From positions 3,534,001 to 3,598,000 of the forward strand of contig NZ_JAJEJP010000001.1 in assembly GCF_021390495.1 (NCBI RefSeq): 64,000 nt of DNA. Reading direction: 5' to 3'. The notes under the pieces were generated by a model. The model searched no databases, was not told the DNA's origin, and saw nothing but the letters and a program-made list of their open reading frames with translations. Position numbers and translations under genes: made by a program. This DNA comes from Paraburkholderia sp. ZP32-5 (GTDB lineage: Bacteria > Pseudomonadota > Gammaproteobacteria > Burkholderiales > Burkholderiaceae). Below are positions 39,926 through 50,305 of this stretch, one piece after another (position 1 is the first letter of the stretch; every line of letters begins with the position of its first letter).

Positions 39926-40017
39926 GACCAAGACTCCAGCAAAAAGAAACGGAAGAAGCACGTGGCCCCTTCCGTTTCGTTCAGCGTTTCGAAAGTGTCG
40001 AAAGGCTGCTATCAGGT

Positions 40018-40911
40018 TTAGTCGATTGCCTTGTCATTCGGGTTCTTGAACAGGGCCTTCATGTCGTCGCTCATCGGGAAGTTCAGGTTCAGGCCCTTCG
40101 GCGGAATCGGCGATTCGAACCAGCGCTTGTAGATCGTGTCGCCTTCGCCGGAAGTCTGCACCTTCGCGATCGCGTCGTCGGCGACCTTCTTGAACTCCGG
40201 ATCGTTCTTGCGCAGCATGCAGCCATACGCTTCACGCGATTGCGGCGTGCCGACGATCACGAAATCGTTCGGATTGTTCGACTTCGCACGTTCGCCCGCG
40301 AGCAGCGCGTCGTCCATCATGAACGCGGCCGCGCGGCCCGTCGACAGCGTCAGGAACGATTCGCCGTGGTCCTTCGCGCTGATGATGTTCATGCCCATGT
40401 TCTTGTCCTGGTTCATCTTGCGAAGCAGGCGCTCGGACGTAGTGCCGGCGGTCGTGACGACCGTCTTGCCCTTCAGATCCGGGAAATCCTTGATGCCGGA
40501 ATCCTTCTTGGTCATCAGGCGCGTACCGATCACGAAGATCGTGTTCGTGAAGGCGGCCTGCTGCTGGCGTTCGAGGTTATTGGTGGTGGAGCCGCATTCG
40601 ATGTCGACCGTGCCGTTCTGCACGAGCGGAATGCGGTTTTGCGACGTGACCGGAACCATCTTCACCTTCAGGTTCGGCATGTTCAGTTTCTGCTTGACCG
40701 CATCGACCACCTTCATCGCGAATTCCTGCGAGTAGCCGATCACGTTCTGCTTGTCGTCGTAATACGAGAACGGAATCGACGATTCGCGGTGGCCCAGCGC
40801 AATCACGCCGGTGTCCTTGATCTTTTTCAGCGTGCCCGAGTCTTGCGCATGCGCGCCGACCGTAAACAGTCCGAGAGTCGCGAGCAGCAGCGCAGCTTTT
40901 TTAACCTTCAT
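40018..40911 (-). CDS. gltI: Glutamate/aspartate periplasmic binding protein
   Basis: The periplasmic receptor that feeds GltJKL. 297 residues with a Sec signal peptide (MKVKKAALLLATLGLFTVGA, cut after AHA at about 22). The SBP_bac_3 fold shows ALGHRESSIPFSY, GYSQEFAM, the disulfide-type Cys pair (DIECGSTTN and AYGCMLRK) and TSERLLRKMN. AAGGAGATCAAG precedes the ATG. It is transcribed after gdhA on the same strand but with its own predicted promoter. Confidence 0.98.
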   Translation of the reverse strand: MKVKKAALLLATLGLFTVGAHAQDSGTLKKIKDTGVIALGHRESSIPFSYYDDKQNVIGYSQEFAMKVVDAVKQKLNMPNLKVKMVPVTSQNRIPLVQNGTVDIECGSTTNNLERQQQAAFTNTIFVIGTRLMTKKDSGIKDFPDLKGKTVVTTAGTTSERLLRKMNQDKNMGMNIISAKDHGESFLTLSTGRAAAFMMDDALLAGERAKSNNPNDFVIVGTPQSREAYGCMLRKNDPEFKKVADDAIAKVQTSGEGDTIYKRWFESPIPPKGLNLNFPMSDDMKALFKNPNDKAID

Positions 40912-40939
40912 CTTGATCTCCTTGGCAAGAACCGGCGCC

Positions 40940-40948
40940 AGTTTAGCA
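40940..40948 (-). promoter_or_regulatory. Candidate extended -10 for gltI
   Basis: TGCTAAACT on the minus strand about 30 bp before the gltI start; the upstream -35 (CTTTCA at 15 bp) is poor. Confidence 0.35.
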
Positions 40949-41045
40949 AAGTAATTTTTCTGAAAGTATCGCTATTAACCATGTTGTTGCGCGCACGCCG
41001 CGAAGGCTTCGCGGCACCAGCGCGCGGGCCTTTCGCGGACATGCG

Positions 41046-41081
41046 AAGGCGGGCGGCATCGCTCGCGATGCCGCCCGCCTT
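41046..41081 (-). terminator. Strong hairpin after gdhA
   Basis: A 13-15 bp stem (GGCGGGCGGCATC / GATGCCGCCCGCC) with a GCGAGC loop lies 57 bp after the gdhA stop. On the gdhA strand it is followed by few T residues (TTCGC), so termination may be partial and let some transcripts continue into gltI. Confidence 0.55.
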
Positions 41082-41137
41082 TTCAGACGACCTGAAGCCG
41101 TGTCAAAACCGCATCAGCCGTGGCCGATCGGCGCGAA

Positions 41138-42451
41138 TCAGGGGTACAGGCCGCGCATTTCGCGCGCCTGCAGAATCCGCTTACACGCGACGATAAACGC
41201 CGCGGTCCGCACCGACACCTTCTGCTCGCTCGACACCTGCCATACCGCCGCAAATGCTTCGCGCATCACGCGCTCGAGACGCTCGTTGATTTCGTCCTCG
41301 GTCCAGAAGAAGCTCGAGAAGTCCTGCACCCATTCGAAATATGACACTGTCACACCGCCCGCATTCGCAACCACGTCCGGAATCACGAGAATGCCACGAT
41401 CGTGCAGGATGTCGTCGGCCGCCGTCGTGGTCGGGCCGTTCGCGCCTTCCACGATGATCTTCGTTTTGATCTTGCCGGCGTTCTTTTCGGTGATCTGGTT
41501 TTCGAGCGCCGCCGGAATCAGGATGTCCGATTCGACCGTCCAGAACTCTTCGCCCGTGATCGCATCGGCTTCCGGGAAACCGCCGACGCCGCCGTGCTTC
41601 GCCACGTAGTCGAGCAGCGCGGCCGCATCGATACCGGTGGATTTGTAGATCGAGCCCGTGTGATCCTGCACCGCGACGACCTTCGAGCCCGCTTCCTGGA
41701 ACAGACGCGCGGCGATCCCGCCGACGTTGCCGAAGCCCTGCACCGCGATACGCGCGCCTTCGATGTCGAAGCCGATGCGGCGCGCCGCTTCGCTACCGAC
41801 CACGAACACGCCGCGGCCGGTTGCTTCGCGGCGGCCGAGCGAGCCGCCGAGCGTAATCGGCTTGCCGGTCACGACGCCGGTCGCCGTTTGGCCCTGGTTC
41901 ATCGAGTACGTGTCCATCATCCACGCCATGATCTGGTCGTTCGTGTTCACGTCCGGCGCGGGAATGTCGGTGTTCGGTCCGATGATGATGCCGATTTCGC
42001 TGGTGTAGCGGCGCGTCATGCGCTCGAGCTCACCGCGCGACAGCGTGCGCGGATCGACGCGGATACCGCCCTTCGCGCCGCCGTACGGCACGTTGACCGC
42101 CGCGTTTTTCACCGACATCCACGCGGACAGCGCCATCACTTCCGACAGCGTCACATCCTGGTGATAGCGCACGCCGCCCTTGCCCGGACCGCGCGAAACG
42201 TTGTGCTGCACGCGATAGCCTTCGAAGTGCGCGACGGTACCGTTATCAAGTTCGATGGGTACGTCGACGATCAGGATGCGCTTCGGGCGCTTCAGGGTTT
42301 CGAGCCAGCGGGACAGCGAGCCGAGATACGGCGCGACGCGGTCGACCTGGCGCAGGTAGTTGCCCCAGGGGCCAAGGTTTTCGCTATTGAGATAGGAGGG
42401 AACGGACTGCAGCGTGGTGGCGATTTGTGCGGCTTCTTGCTGGGATGACAT
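41138..42451 (-). CDS. gdhA: Glutamate dehydrogenase
   Basis: Interconverts glutamate and 2-oxoglutarate plus ammonia. 437 residues, hexameric class: [18 protein letters not shown], catalytic Lys in [14 protein letters not shown] (about 122-135), [13 protein letters not shown], and the Rossmann turn in [12 protein letters not shown] (about 234-245). The sequence type is closer to catabolic NAD-linked enzymes of Gram-positives and Burkholderia than to E. coli GdhA, so the symbol is for the family. It sits between a LysR gene and the glutamate importer. Confidence 0.95.
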   Translation of the reverse strand: MSSQQEAAQIATTLQSVPSYLNSENLGPWGNYLRQVDRVAPYLGSLSRWLETLKRPKRILIVDVPIELDNGTVAHFEGYRVQHNVSRGPGKGGVRYHQDVTLSEVMALSAWMSVKNAAVNVPYGGAKGGIRVDPRTLSRGELERMTRRYTSEIGIIIGPNTDIPAPDVNTNDQIMAWMMDTYSMNQGQTATGVVTGKPITLGGSLGRREATGRGVFVVGSEAARRIGFDIEGARIAVQGFGNVGGIAARLFQEAGSKVVAVQDHTGSIYKSTGIDAAALLDYVAKHGGVGGFPEADAITGEEFWTVESDILIPAALENQITEKNAGKIKTKIIVEGANGPTTTAADDILHDRGILVIPDVVANAGGVTVSYFEWVQDFSSFFWTEDEINERLERVMREAFAAVWQVSSEQKVSVRTAAFIVACKRILQAREMRGLYP

Positions 42452-42600
42452 GAACGCTCCGGCGTTGGACGAATGCGTGCATTGTGGAAAAACGCCGTTT
42501 TGAAATCCAATGCCGTTTCCTTATCCCGTTATGCTTTTCTTGCATAACGTTGGGAAAGCCGCAAATTCGTGTCGTCGGCACGCAGGCTGGCGGCTTCCTT

Positions 42601-43557
42601 TTATGCCGTGCCGCGCCGCAATTCCTCCGAGACCACATCCCATAACTGCCGCACGAGCAGTTGACGCGAGTCGTCGCTTTTCGCCGCGAGCTTGTCGCGG
42701 TACAGACGGATTTCCATGCTCAAGGTGAGCTGCCCTTCCGGGGTGCCGCGCATCGCGCGATCGAGACGGATGAGCCGGCCCTCGGCGACCGCATCCTCCA
42801 CCGCGCTATGCGGCAGGAAAGCGATGCCGTGGCCGGCGAGCGTCATCGCCTTCAGACCTTCGGCCATGTCGGTTTCATACAGCCGGTCGAGATAGAGGCG
42901 CTCCGGCGCGTTCGCGAGAATCACCTCGGTCATGCGCCCAAGATACGCGTTCGGCGTGTACGACAGATACGGCGCGGGGGCGTCGGGGGTGCCCGGCAAC
43001 GTGTGACGCGGACGCCCCGCGCGGCCCGGCGCCGAAAACGGGCTGATCGGCTCGTGGCCGAGCGTCAGCATGTCGTAGCGGCCGGGGTCGAGCGCGACCG
43101 GATGGCTTGGATGGTGATAGCCCATCATCAGATCGCAGCCGCCTTCCACCAGCGCGAGCGCCGCGTCGTGCACGTTCAGCGCGCGCAGCCGGGTGTGGAT
43201 TGCACCGGTCCGCGCTTCGATGCGCTGCAGCCAGCGCGGGAAATAGGTCAGCGACAACGTATGCGGCACCGCGAATTCGATCGTCGCCTGCGGCGCCGCG
43301 GTGTGGCCGCGCAGCAGCACGCGGGCCTCGTGGAATTGCGACAGCATCGCGAGCGCCTGCTCGGTGAACACCTGGCCCGCGGCGGTGAGCCGCGTCGGGT
43401 AAACCGAACGGTCGATCAGTTCGGTGCCGAGCCACGCTTCCAGCGCCTGGATGCGGCGCGAAAAAGCCGGCTGCGTGACGTGCCGCAATTCGGCCGAGCG
43501 GCTGAAACTACGCGTTTCCGCGAGCGAAATGAAGTCTTCGAGCCATTTCAGTTCCAT
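42601..43557 (-). CDS. LysR-family regulator (HypT/YjiE-like)
   Basis: 318 residues. N-terminal HTH ELKWLEDFISLAETRSFSRS, AELRHVTQPAFSRRIQALEA; the effector domain includes YLSYTPNAYLGRMTEVIL, which parallels E. coli HypT (YjiE). HypT responds to hypochlorite through Met oxidation; that chemistry is not shown here. Candidate targets are gdhA 149 bp downstream and the divergent purB promoter region. No LTTR dyad stood out in either gap. Confidence 0.92.
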   Translation of the reverse strand: MELKWLEDFISLAETRSFSRSAELRHVTQPAFSRRIQALEAWLGTELIDRSVYPTRLTAAGQVFTEQALAMLSQFHEARVLLRGHTAAPQATIEFAVPHTLSLTYFPRWLQRIEARTGAIHTRLRALNVHDAALALVEGGCDLMMGYHHPSHPVALDPGRYDMLTLGHEPISPFSAPGRAGRPRHTLPGTPDAPAPYLSYTPNAYLGRMTEVILANAPERLYLDRLYETDMAEGLKAMTLAGHGIAFLPHSAVEDAVAEGRLIRLDRAMRGTPEGQLTLSMEIRLYRDKLAAKSDDSRQLLVRQLWDVVSEELRRGTA

Positions 43558-43652
43558 GCGATTGCGCTTGCCGGCGGGAGGGAAGAAGTCTGCATTCTAG
43601 CGGCGCGGGGTACGGCGCGAGGCACAGCGGGGCGCTTCACGCACGGTGGTAA

Positions 43653-45107
<1,455 letters not shown>

Positions 45108-45163
45108 GCCGCGTTCTTGATCGATGCAGGCGAGCCTCGCAGCGTGGTTGTGCCGGCGAGGCG

Positions 45164-45195
45164 AAAAAAAAGCCGCTCCAAGGAGCGGCTTTTTT
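45164..45195. terminator. Bidirectional terminator, purB / gntK
   Basis: A run of A, AGCCGCTCC, AA, GGAGCGGCT, T5. Close twin of the element at 37704-37733. Confidence 0.92.
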
Positions 45196-45231
45196 GCGTC
45201 CATAACGCAGGCTTGCTAGTTCTTCAGTCCG

Positions 45232-45726
45232 TCAACGCTGCTCGATCTGCTTGAGCACGTCATCGACGATCTCTTCCGGCGTCAGATCGATACTGACCGT
45301 GATCGCCTCGTCGTCACCCGGTTCTTCCAGCGTATCGAGCTGGCTTTGCAGCAGCGACGGATCGAAGAAATGCCCGGTGCGATGCCCGAGACGCTCGGAG
45401 AGCACCTCGCGCGAGCCCTTCAGATAAACGAAACAGACGTCCTGATCGCCGGCGCGCAGGATGTCGCGATACGAGCGCTTCAGCGACGAGCACGTGAATA
45501 CCGCCGTCTCGCCCGCCTTCTGCTTTTCTTCGATCGCCGCGCGGATCGTTTTCAGCCACGGCCAGCGGTCTTCGTCGGTGAGCGGGATGCCGTGATGCAT
45601 CTTCTCCTTGTTGGCGGCGCTGTGAAACGCGTCGCCGTCGGTGAAGCTGCAATGCAGGCGCTCGGCCAGCATTTCGCCAATCTTCGTCTTGCCGGCGCCC
45701 GACACGCCCATCGCGATCAGAATCAT
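45232..45726 (-). CDS. gntK: Gluconokinase
   Basis: Phosphorylates gluconate to 6-phosphogluconate, the substrate of Edd. 164 residues, P-loop kinase: ILIAMGVSGAGKTKIGEML (Walker A, about 8-14), DGDAFHSAANKEKMHHGIPL, CSSLKRSYRDILR, and the GHFFDPSLLQSQ lid. It begins 10 bp after gntP, so the permease and kinase form one unit. Confidence 0.97.
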   Translation of the reverse strand: MILIAMGVSGAGKTKIGEMLAERLHCSFTDGDAFHSAANKEKMHHGIPLTDEDRWPWLKTIRAAIEEKQKAGETAVFTCSSLKRSYRDILRAGDQDVCFVYLKGSREVLSERLGHRTGHFFDPSLLQSQLDTLEEPGDDEAITVSIDLTPEEIVDDVLKQIEQR

Positions 45727-45736
45727 CTGAAACTCC

Positions 45737-47119
45737 TTACAGGACCGCCGCGAGCGCGAAGGTCAGGGCCAGCCCCAGCAACGAAATGATAGTTTCGAGG
45801 AGCGACCAGGTCTTGAAGGTCTGCCCCACCGTCATGCCGAAATACTCCTTGATCAGCCAGAAGCCGCCGTCGTTCACGTGCGAGAAGATCAGCGAGCCCG
45901 AGCCGGTTGCGAGCACCATCAGTTCCGGCTTGACCTGCACGCCGCCAGCCAACGCGATCGGCGCGACGATGCCGCAGGCGGTCGTCATCGCAACGGTCGC
46001 CGAACCGGTCGCGAGACGGATCATCGCCGCAACGAGCCAGCCGAACAGCAGCGGCGACATATGCAGCGCGGTCGCCACATTGGTGATTTCCTTCGAAATG
46101 CCGCTATCCATCAGCACGCGGCCAAACCCGCCGCCCGCACCGACGATCAGTGTAATCCCCGCGATCGGCGCCAGACATTCGCCGCAGAACTTCTGGATCT
46201 GCTCACGGTTGAAGCCGCGGCTCGCGCCGAAGGTCCAGAAGCTGACCAGCACGGCCGTCAGCAGCGCGACGTCGGTGTTGCCGAAAAAGCGCAGCAGATC
46301 GTTCGGCAGCGTCTTCGGCTCGAACACCAGGTCGGCCCAGCTGCCGACCAGCATCAGTACCACCGGCAACAGGATCGTGACCAGCGTGATGCCGAAGCTC
46401 GGCAGCTCGCGCTTCGGCGTAGCAGCCTTCGCGCCGTTACCGTTGTTTGCATCGCTCCCGAGAAACTGCGCGGCCAGCGCATTTTCCTTCGGCAACTGGA
46501 TATGGCGGCTCACCAGCAGCGCGAACAGCGGGCCGGCGACGATCGCGCACGGGATGCCGACGATCAGACCATAGGCGATCGTCTTGCCGATATCCGCGTG
46601 ATATGCCTGCACCGCGAGCAGCGCGGCCGGGTGCGGCGGAATCAGCCCGTGCACGACGGACAGACCCGCGACCATCGGCAGGCCGACCAGCAACAGCGAT
46701 TTGTTGGTGCGCTTGGCGACGTTGAACGCGATCGGAATCAGCAGCACGAAGCCGACTTCGAAGAACACCGGCAAGCCGACGATGATCGCGACGACCATCA
46801 TGGCCCAGTGAATGTGCTTCTCGCCGAACCAGTTGATCAGTGTGGTGGCGACGCGCTCGGCACCGCCCGATTCGGCCATCATCTTGCCGAGCATCGTGCC
46901 GAGACCGACCACGATCGCAATATGGCCGAGTGTGTTGCCGTTACCGGTTTCGAACGACTTGACGATCGTTTGCATCGGCATGCCGGCAACGAGGCCGAGC
47001 AGCAGCGACACGATGATCAGGACGAGGAACGGATAAACCTTGAAGCGCGTGATCATCAGGATCAGCAATGCGATTGCGATCAGCGCGTAAATCAGCAGCA
47101 TGCTGCCGTGGGCTTCCAT
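45737..47119 (-). CDS. gntT: Gluconate:H+ symporter (GntP family)
   Basis: Imports gluconate with protons. 460 residues, about 12-14 membrane helices; family marks include GNGNTLGHIAIVVGLGTMLG, VHGLIPPHPAALL, ATGSATVAMTTACGI and SHVNDGGFWLIKEYFGM. AAGGAGGAGCTTC precedes the ATG at 47119. The exact paralogue (GntT, GntP, GntU) cannot be fixed; the symbol is a best guess. A terminator after eda separates this unit from edd-eda. Confidence 0.94.
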   Translation of the reverse strand: MEAHGSMLLIYALIAIALLILMITRFKVYPFLVLIIVSLLLGLVAGMPMQTIVKSFETGNGNTLGHIAIVVGLGTMLGKMMAESGGAERVATTLINWFGEKHIHWAMMVVAIIVGLPVFFEVGFVLLIPIAFNVAKRTNKSLLLVGLPMVAGLSVVHGLIPPHPAALLAVQAYHADIGKTIAYGLIVGIPCAIVAGPLFALLVSRHIQLPKENALAAQFLGSDANNGNGAKAATPKRELPSFGITLVTILLPVVLMLVGSWADLVFEPKTLPNDLLRFFGNTDVALLTAVLVSFWTFGASRGFNREQIQKFCGECLAPIAGITLIVGAGGGFGRVLMDSGISKEITNVATALHMSPLLFGWLVAAMIRLATGSATVAMTTACGIVAPIALAGGVQVKPELMVLATGSGSLIFSHVNDGGFWLIKEYFGMTVGQTFKTWSLLETIISLLGLALTFALAAVL

Positions 47120-47280
47120 GAAGCTCCTCCTTTTGAGTTATTGATTGTGAGTGCGGACCACGGCCGCTATTTCGTCTCAGGGCAACCTGTGCGATGCCTG
47201 AAACCCCGGCTGGCCGCGCGGTCGCTGAATTTTACTGTTTGTTTACCCAACGCGCGCCGAAACCAGCACGCATATCCAGC

Positions 47281-47331
47281 AAAAAAAGAGCCTCGGCGCG
47301 ACAGCCGCGGACGGCTGTATCGACGAGACTC
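47281..47331 (-). terminator. edd-eda terminator
   Basis: On the minus strand GAGTCTCG, an inner stem ACAGCC / GGCTGT, then CGAGGCTC followed by T7. It lies about 45 bp past the eda stop. The rest of the eda-gntP gap (to 47120) should hold the gntP promoter, but none is clear. Confidence 0.88.
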
Positions 47332-47373
47332 GCAGTATCGGCCGCTTACGGTAACGGGCGCCCGATATCGTTG

Positions 47374-48015
47374 TTAATGAGCCGGCGCAGCCAACTGGCT
47401 CGCCGCGCGCGCGAGGCGCGTGACTTCGTCCCAGTTTTGCGCGGCCAGTGCCGCCTTCGGCGTGAGCCACGAACCGCCAACGCAAACCACGTTCGGCAGC
47501 GACAGGAAATGCGGCGCCGTTTCCGGCGTGATGCCGCCGGTCGGGCAGAACTTCAGCGTCGGGAATGGGCCGTTGAACGCCTGCAGCATCGGCACGCCGC
47601 CTGCTTGCTGCGCCGGGAAAAACTTCACGATCTCGTAGCCGAGTTCGAGCGCCTGGATGATGTCGGACGGTGTCATCACGCCCGGCAGCAGCGGCAGGCC
47701 CGCATCCTGAGCAGCCTGGTGCATCTCTTTGGTGAGGCCCGGCGACACGCCGAACTGCGCGCCCGCTTTCTTCGCCTGCAGGCAGTGCTCGGGCTTCGTG
47801 ATCGTGCCGACGCCGACCACGATGTCGTCGGCGAGTTCGCTCGCGCGCTCGATCGCGCCGATGCCCGCCGGCGTGCGCAGCGTGATTTCCAGCACCTTCA
47901 CGCCGCCCGCGTGCAACGCGCGCGACACGTGCTCACCCTGCTCGACCGTGTCGAATGCGAGGACCGGAATCACCGGGCCGAGGCGCACGATATCGCTTAC
48001 TGTTTTCGCCGTCAT
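47374..48015 (-). CDS. eda: KDPG/KHG aldolase
   Basis: Splits 2-keto-3-deoxy-6-phosphogluconate to pyruvate and glyceraldehyde-3-phosphate, the last Entner-Doudoroff step. 213 residues of TIM-barrel: GVKVLEITLRTPAG (catalytic Glu), GVGTITKPEH, and the Schiff-base Lys in YEIVKFFPAQQ (about 133), then GPFPTLKFCPTGGI. It starts 2 bp after edd, with an AAGGAG site inside the edd end. Confidence 0.98.
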   Translation of the reverse strand: MTAKTVSDIVRLGPVIPVLAFDTVEQGEHVSRALHAGGVKVLEITLRTPAGIGAIERASELADDIVVGVGTITKPEHCLQAKKAGAQFGVSPGLTKEMHQAAQDAGLPLLPGVMTPSDIIQALELGYEIVKFFPAQQAGGVPMLQAFNGPFPTLKFCPTGGITPETAPHFLSLPNVVCVGGSWLTPKAALAAQNWDEVTRLARAASQLAAPAH

Positions 48016-48017
48016 GG

Positions 48018-49988
48018 TCAGACTCCTTGTTTCTGCAGCGCCGCGCCAGCTTGCGCGGTGCTCGTGTGTTGATCGCCGTGCTGGTGATCGTGGCCGTGCT
48101 GCTCGCCGTGTTTGTGATGGCCGCCATGGCCGTGTTGACCATCATGCGCGCCGCCCTCGCCGACCATCCGGCCGAACACCGACGCGCCCTGCTCCGCCGG
48201 TGCCGCCGCCGCGCGGAATACGCCGAACAGCTCGCGGCCGAAGCCGACTTCGTTGTCCGCCTGATGCTTCGGCGCGTCGCACTGGCGCGCCGCCCACTCG
48301 GCCTCGTCGATGTCGATATCGAGCACGCCAGCTTCGGCGTCGATCACCAGCATGTCGCCCGTGTGGACCTTGCCGATCGGGCCTTGCAGCAACGCTTCCG
48401 GCGACAGATGAATCACCGCCGGCACCTTGCCGGACGCGCCCGACATACGGCCGTCCGTCACCAGCGCGACGTGGAAACCCTGATCCTGCAACACGCCGAG
48501 CAGCGGCGTCAAACGATGTAGCTCGGGCATGCCGTTTGCACGCGCGCCCTGGAAGCGCACGACCGCGATGAAGTCGCGCTTCAGCTCGCCTTTGTCGAAA
48601 GCCTCCTGCACCGCTTCCTGCGAATCGAACACGATCGCGGGTGCCTTGACCTTGCGATGCTGCGCGGCGACCGCCGAAATCTTGATCACGCCGCGGCCGA
48701 GCTTGCCCTGCATCAACCGCAGCCCGCCGTCCGGCTGGAACGGTTCGCCGATGCCGCGCAGCACTGCGGTGTCGGCGCTCGCGTCGGCGCCCGCGACCCA
48801 TTGCAACTTGCCGTCGATCAGCTTCGGTTCCTCGGTGTAGTGCTTCAGGCCGCGGCCCGCGACGGTGTTCACGTCGTCGTGCAGCAGACCGCCTTCGAGC
48901 AGATTGCGCACGAGGAACGCGACGCCGCCCGCCGCATGGAAGTGGTTCACGTCGGCCTTGCCGTTCGGATAGATCTTCGCGAGCAGCGGCACCGCCTGCG
49001 ACAGCGCGTCGAAGTCGTCCCAGTCGATCACGATGCCGGCCGCGCGCGCGATCGCGACGAGGTGCAGCGTGTGATTGGTCGAGCCGCCGGTTGCCAGCAA
49101 CGCGACGATGCCGTTGACGATCGCCTTCTCGTCGATCACGTGGCCGATCGGCATGTAGTTGCCGCGTTCGACCGTCAGATCTAGCACGCGGCGCGCGGCT
49201 TGCGCGGTCAGCGCGTCGCGCAGCGGCGTGTGCGGATGCACGAAGGCCGAGCCCGGCAGATGCAGGCCCATCACTTCCATCAGCATCTGGTTGCTGTTCG
49301 CGGTGCCGTAGAACGTGCAGGTGCCGTGGCTGTGATATGCGGCGGCTTCCGCTTCGAGCAGCGCGTCGCGGCCGCATTGGCCGGTCGCGAACAGCTGGCG
49401 CGTCTTCGCTTTGTCGTCGTTGGACAGGCCGCTCGCCATCGGACCGGCCGGCACGAAAATGGTCGGCAGATGGCCGAATTGCAGTGCGCCGATCAAGAGA
49501 CCCGGCACGATCTTGTCGCAGATGCCAAGGCACAGCGCCGCGTCGAACATGTTGTGCGTCAGCGCGACCGCCGTGCTCATCGCGATCACTTCGCGCGAGA
49601 ACAGCGACAGCTCCATGCCGGCGTTGCCCTGCGTGATGCCGTCGCACATCGCCGGCACGCCGCCCGCGAATTGCGCGACGCCGCCGTTTTCACGCGCGGC
49701 CTGCTTGATGATGTCCGGATAGCTGATGTACGGCGCATGGGCCGACAGCATCTCGTTGTACGAGGACACGATGCCGATGTTCGGCTGGCGGATCTGCTTG
49801 ATCGCGAGCTTGTCATTGCCCTCCAGACCCGCGAAGCCGTGGGCCAGGTTCGCGCACGACAGCGCGCCGCGCGCCGGGAAGCGCCCTTGCGCGTGATGGA
49901 TGCGGGCCAGATACGCGTCACGGGTGGGCTTGCTGCGCTCGATCACGCGGCGCGTGACCTTCAACAATTGCGAATGCGGGGAAACCAT
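48018..49988 (-). CDS. edd: 6-phosphogluconate dehydratase with His-rich tail
   Basis: Dehydrates 6-phosphogluconate to KDPG using a [4Fe-4S] cluster. 656 residues; the IlvD/Edd body (about 1-605) is normal, with cluster Cys in [12 protein letters not shown] and [24 protein letters not shown], and [14 protein letters not shown]. The last ~45 residues are an extra tail with 11 His among about 30 residues (612-641), not part of the usual family length (about 600-620). ATG at 49988 has an AAGGAG site; the frame to 50024 is a read-back. Predicted promoter at 50087-50115, with a HexR-like site in it. Confidence 0.97.
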   Translation of the reverse strand: MVSPHSQLLKVTRRVIERSKPTRDAYLARIHHAQGRFPARGALSCANLAHGFAGLEGNDKLAIKQIRQPNIGIVSSYNEMLSAHAPYISYPDIIKQAARENGGVAQFAGGVPAMCDGITQGNAGMELSLFSREVIAMSTAVALTHNMFDAALCLGICDKIVPGLLIGALQFGHLPTIFVPAGPMASGLSNDDKAKTRQLFATGQCGRDALLEAEAAAYHSHGTCTFYGTANSNQMLMEVMGLHLPGSAFVHPHTPLRDALTAQAARRVLDLTVERGNYMPIGHVIDEKAIVNGIVALLATGGSTNHTLHLVAIARAAGIVIDWDDFDALSQAVPLLAKIYPNGKADVNHFHAAGGVAFLVRNLLEGGLLHDDVNTVAGRGLKHYTEEPKLIDGKLQWVAGADASADTAVLRGIGEPFQPDGGLRLMQGKLGRGVIKISAVAAQHRKVKAPAIVFDSQEAVQEAFDKGELKRDFIAVVRFQGARANGMPELHRLTPLLGVLQDQGFHVALVTDGRMSGASGKVPAVIHLSPEALLQGPIGKVHTGDMLVIDAEAGVLDIDIDEAEWAARQCDAPKHQADNEVGFGRELFGVFRAAAAPAEQGASVFGRMVGEGGAHDGQHGHGGHHKHGEQHGHDHQHGDQHTSTAQAGAALQKQGV

Positions 49989-50086
49989 CGGAGCTCCTTC
50001 GTCGCTGGCGGCTGACACACGCATGAGGCCAGGCGGTATCGCGGGGTGGTCGCGGATTGTCAGGGGTTCTGCTATCGAACGACGCC

Positions 50087-50115
50087 ATCTTAGTAGAAAA
50101 ACTACATCATCACAA
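50087..50115 (-). promoter_or_regulatory. Predicted edd promoter
   Basis: TTGTGA (50110-50115), 17 bp, TAAGAT (50087-50092) on the minus strand, starting about 90 nt before edd. The palindrome at 50092-50106 lies within it. Confidence 0.6.
50092..50106. promoter_or_regulatory. HexR-like operator 1 (edd side)
   Basis: AGTAGAAAAACTACA; its reverse complement TGTAGTTTTTCTACT fits the gammaproteobacterial HexR consensus TGTARTTWWAYTACA at 13 of 15 positions. It overlaps the spacer and -10 of the predicted edd promoter, the expected place for a repressor. Confidence 0.7.
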
Positions 50116-50223
50116 TGACGATTTCTGTTGCACCGCGATATCTTGCGATATGCCGCTTCGCCTTACGGGTTATGCTTCAGCACTCAGCGATCAAAACTCA
50201 GGGATTACACCTAGACGTCGATA

Positions 50224-50238
50224 TGTAGTTTTTGTACA
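50224..50238. promoter_or_regulatory. HexR-like operator 2 (hexR side)
   Basis: TGTAGTTTTTGTACA fits TGTARTTWWAYTACA at 13 of 15 positions, 132 bp from the first site. It lies just upstream of a possible hexR promoter (TTGGTG at 50243, 18 bp, TATAGT at 50267), so it could serve autoregulation. Confidence 0.65.
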
Positions 50239-50305
50239 AGATTTGGTGCGTCGCCAGGCAATCGGATATAGTCCACACGTTCTTCAGCATAGTGCGAGTT
50301 TTCCG

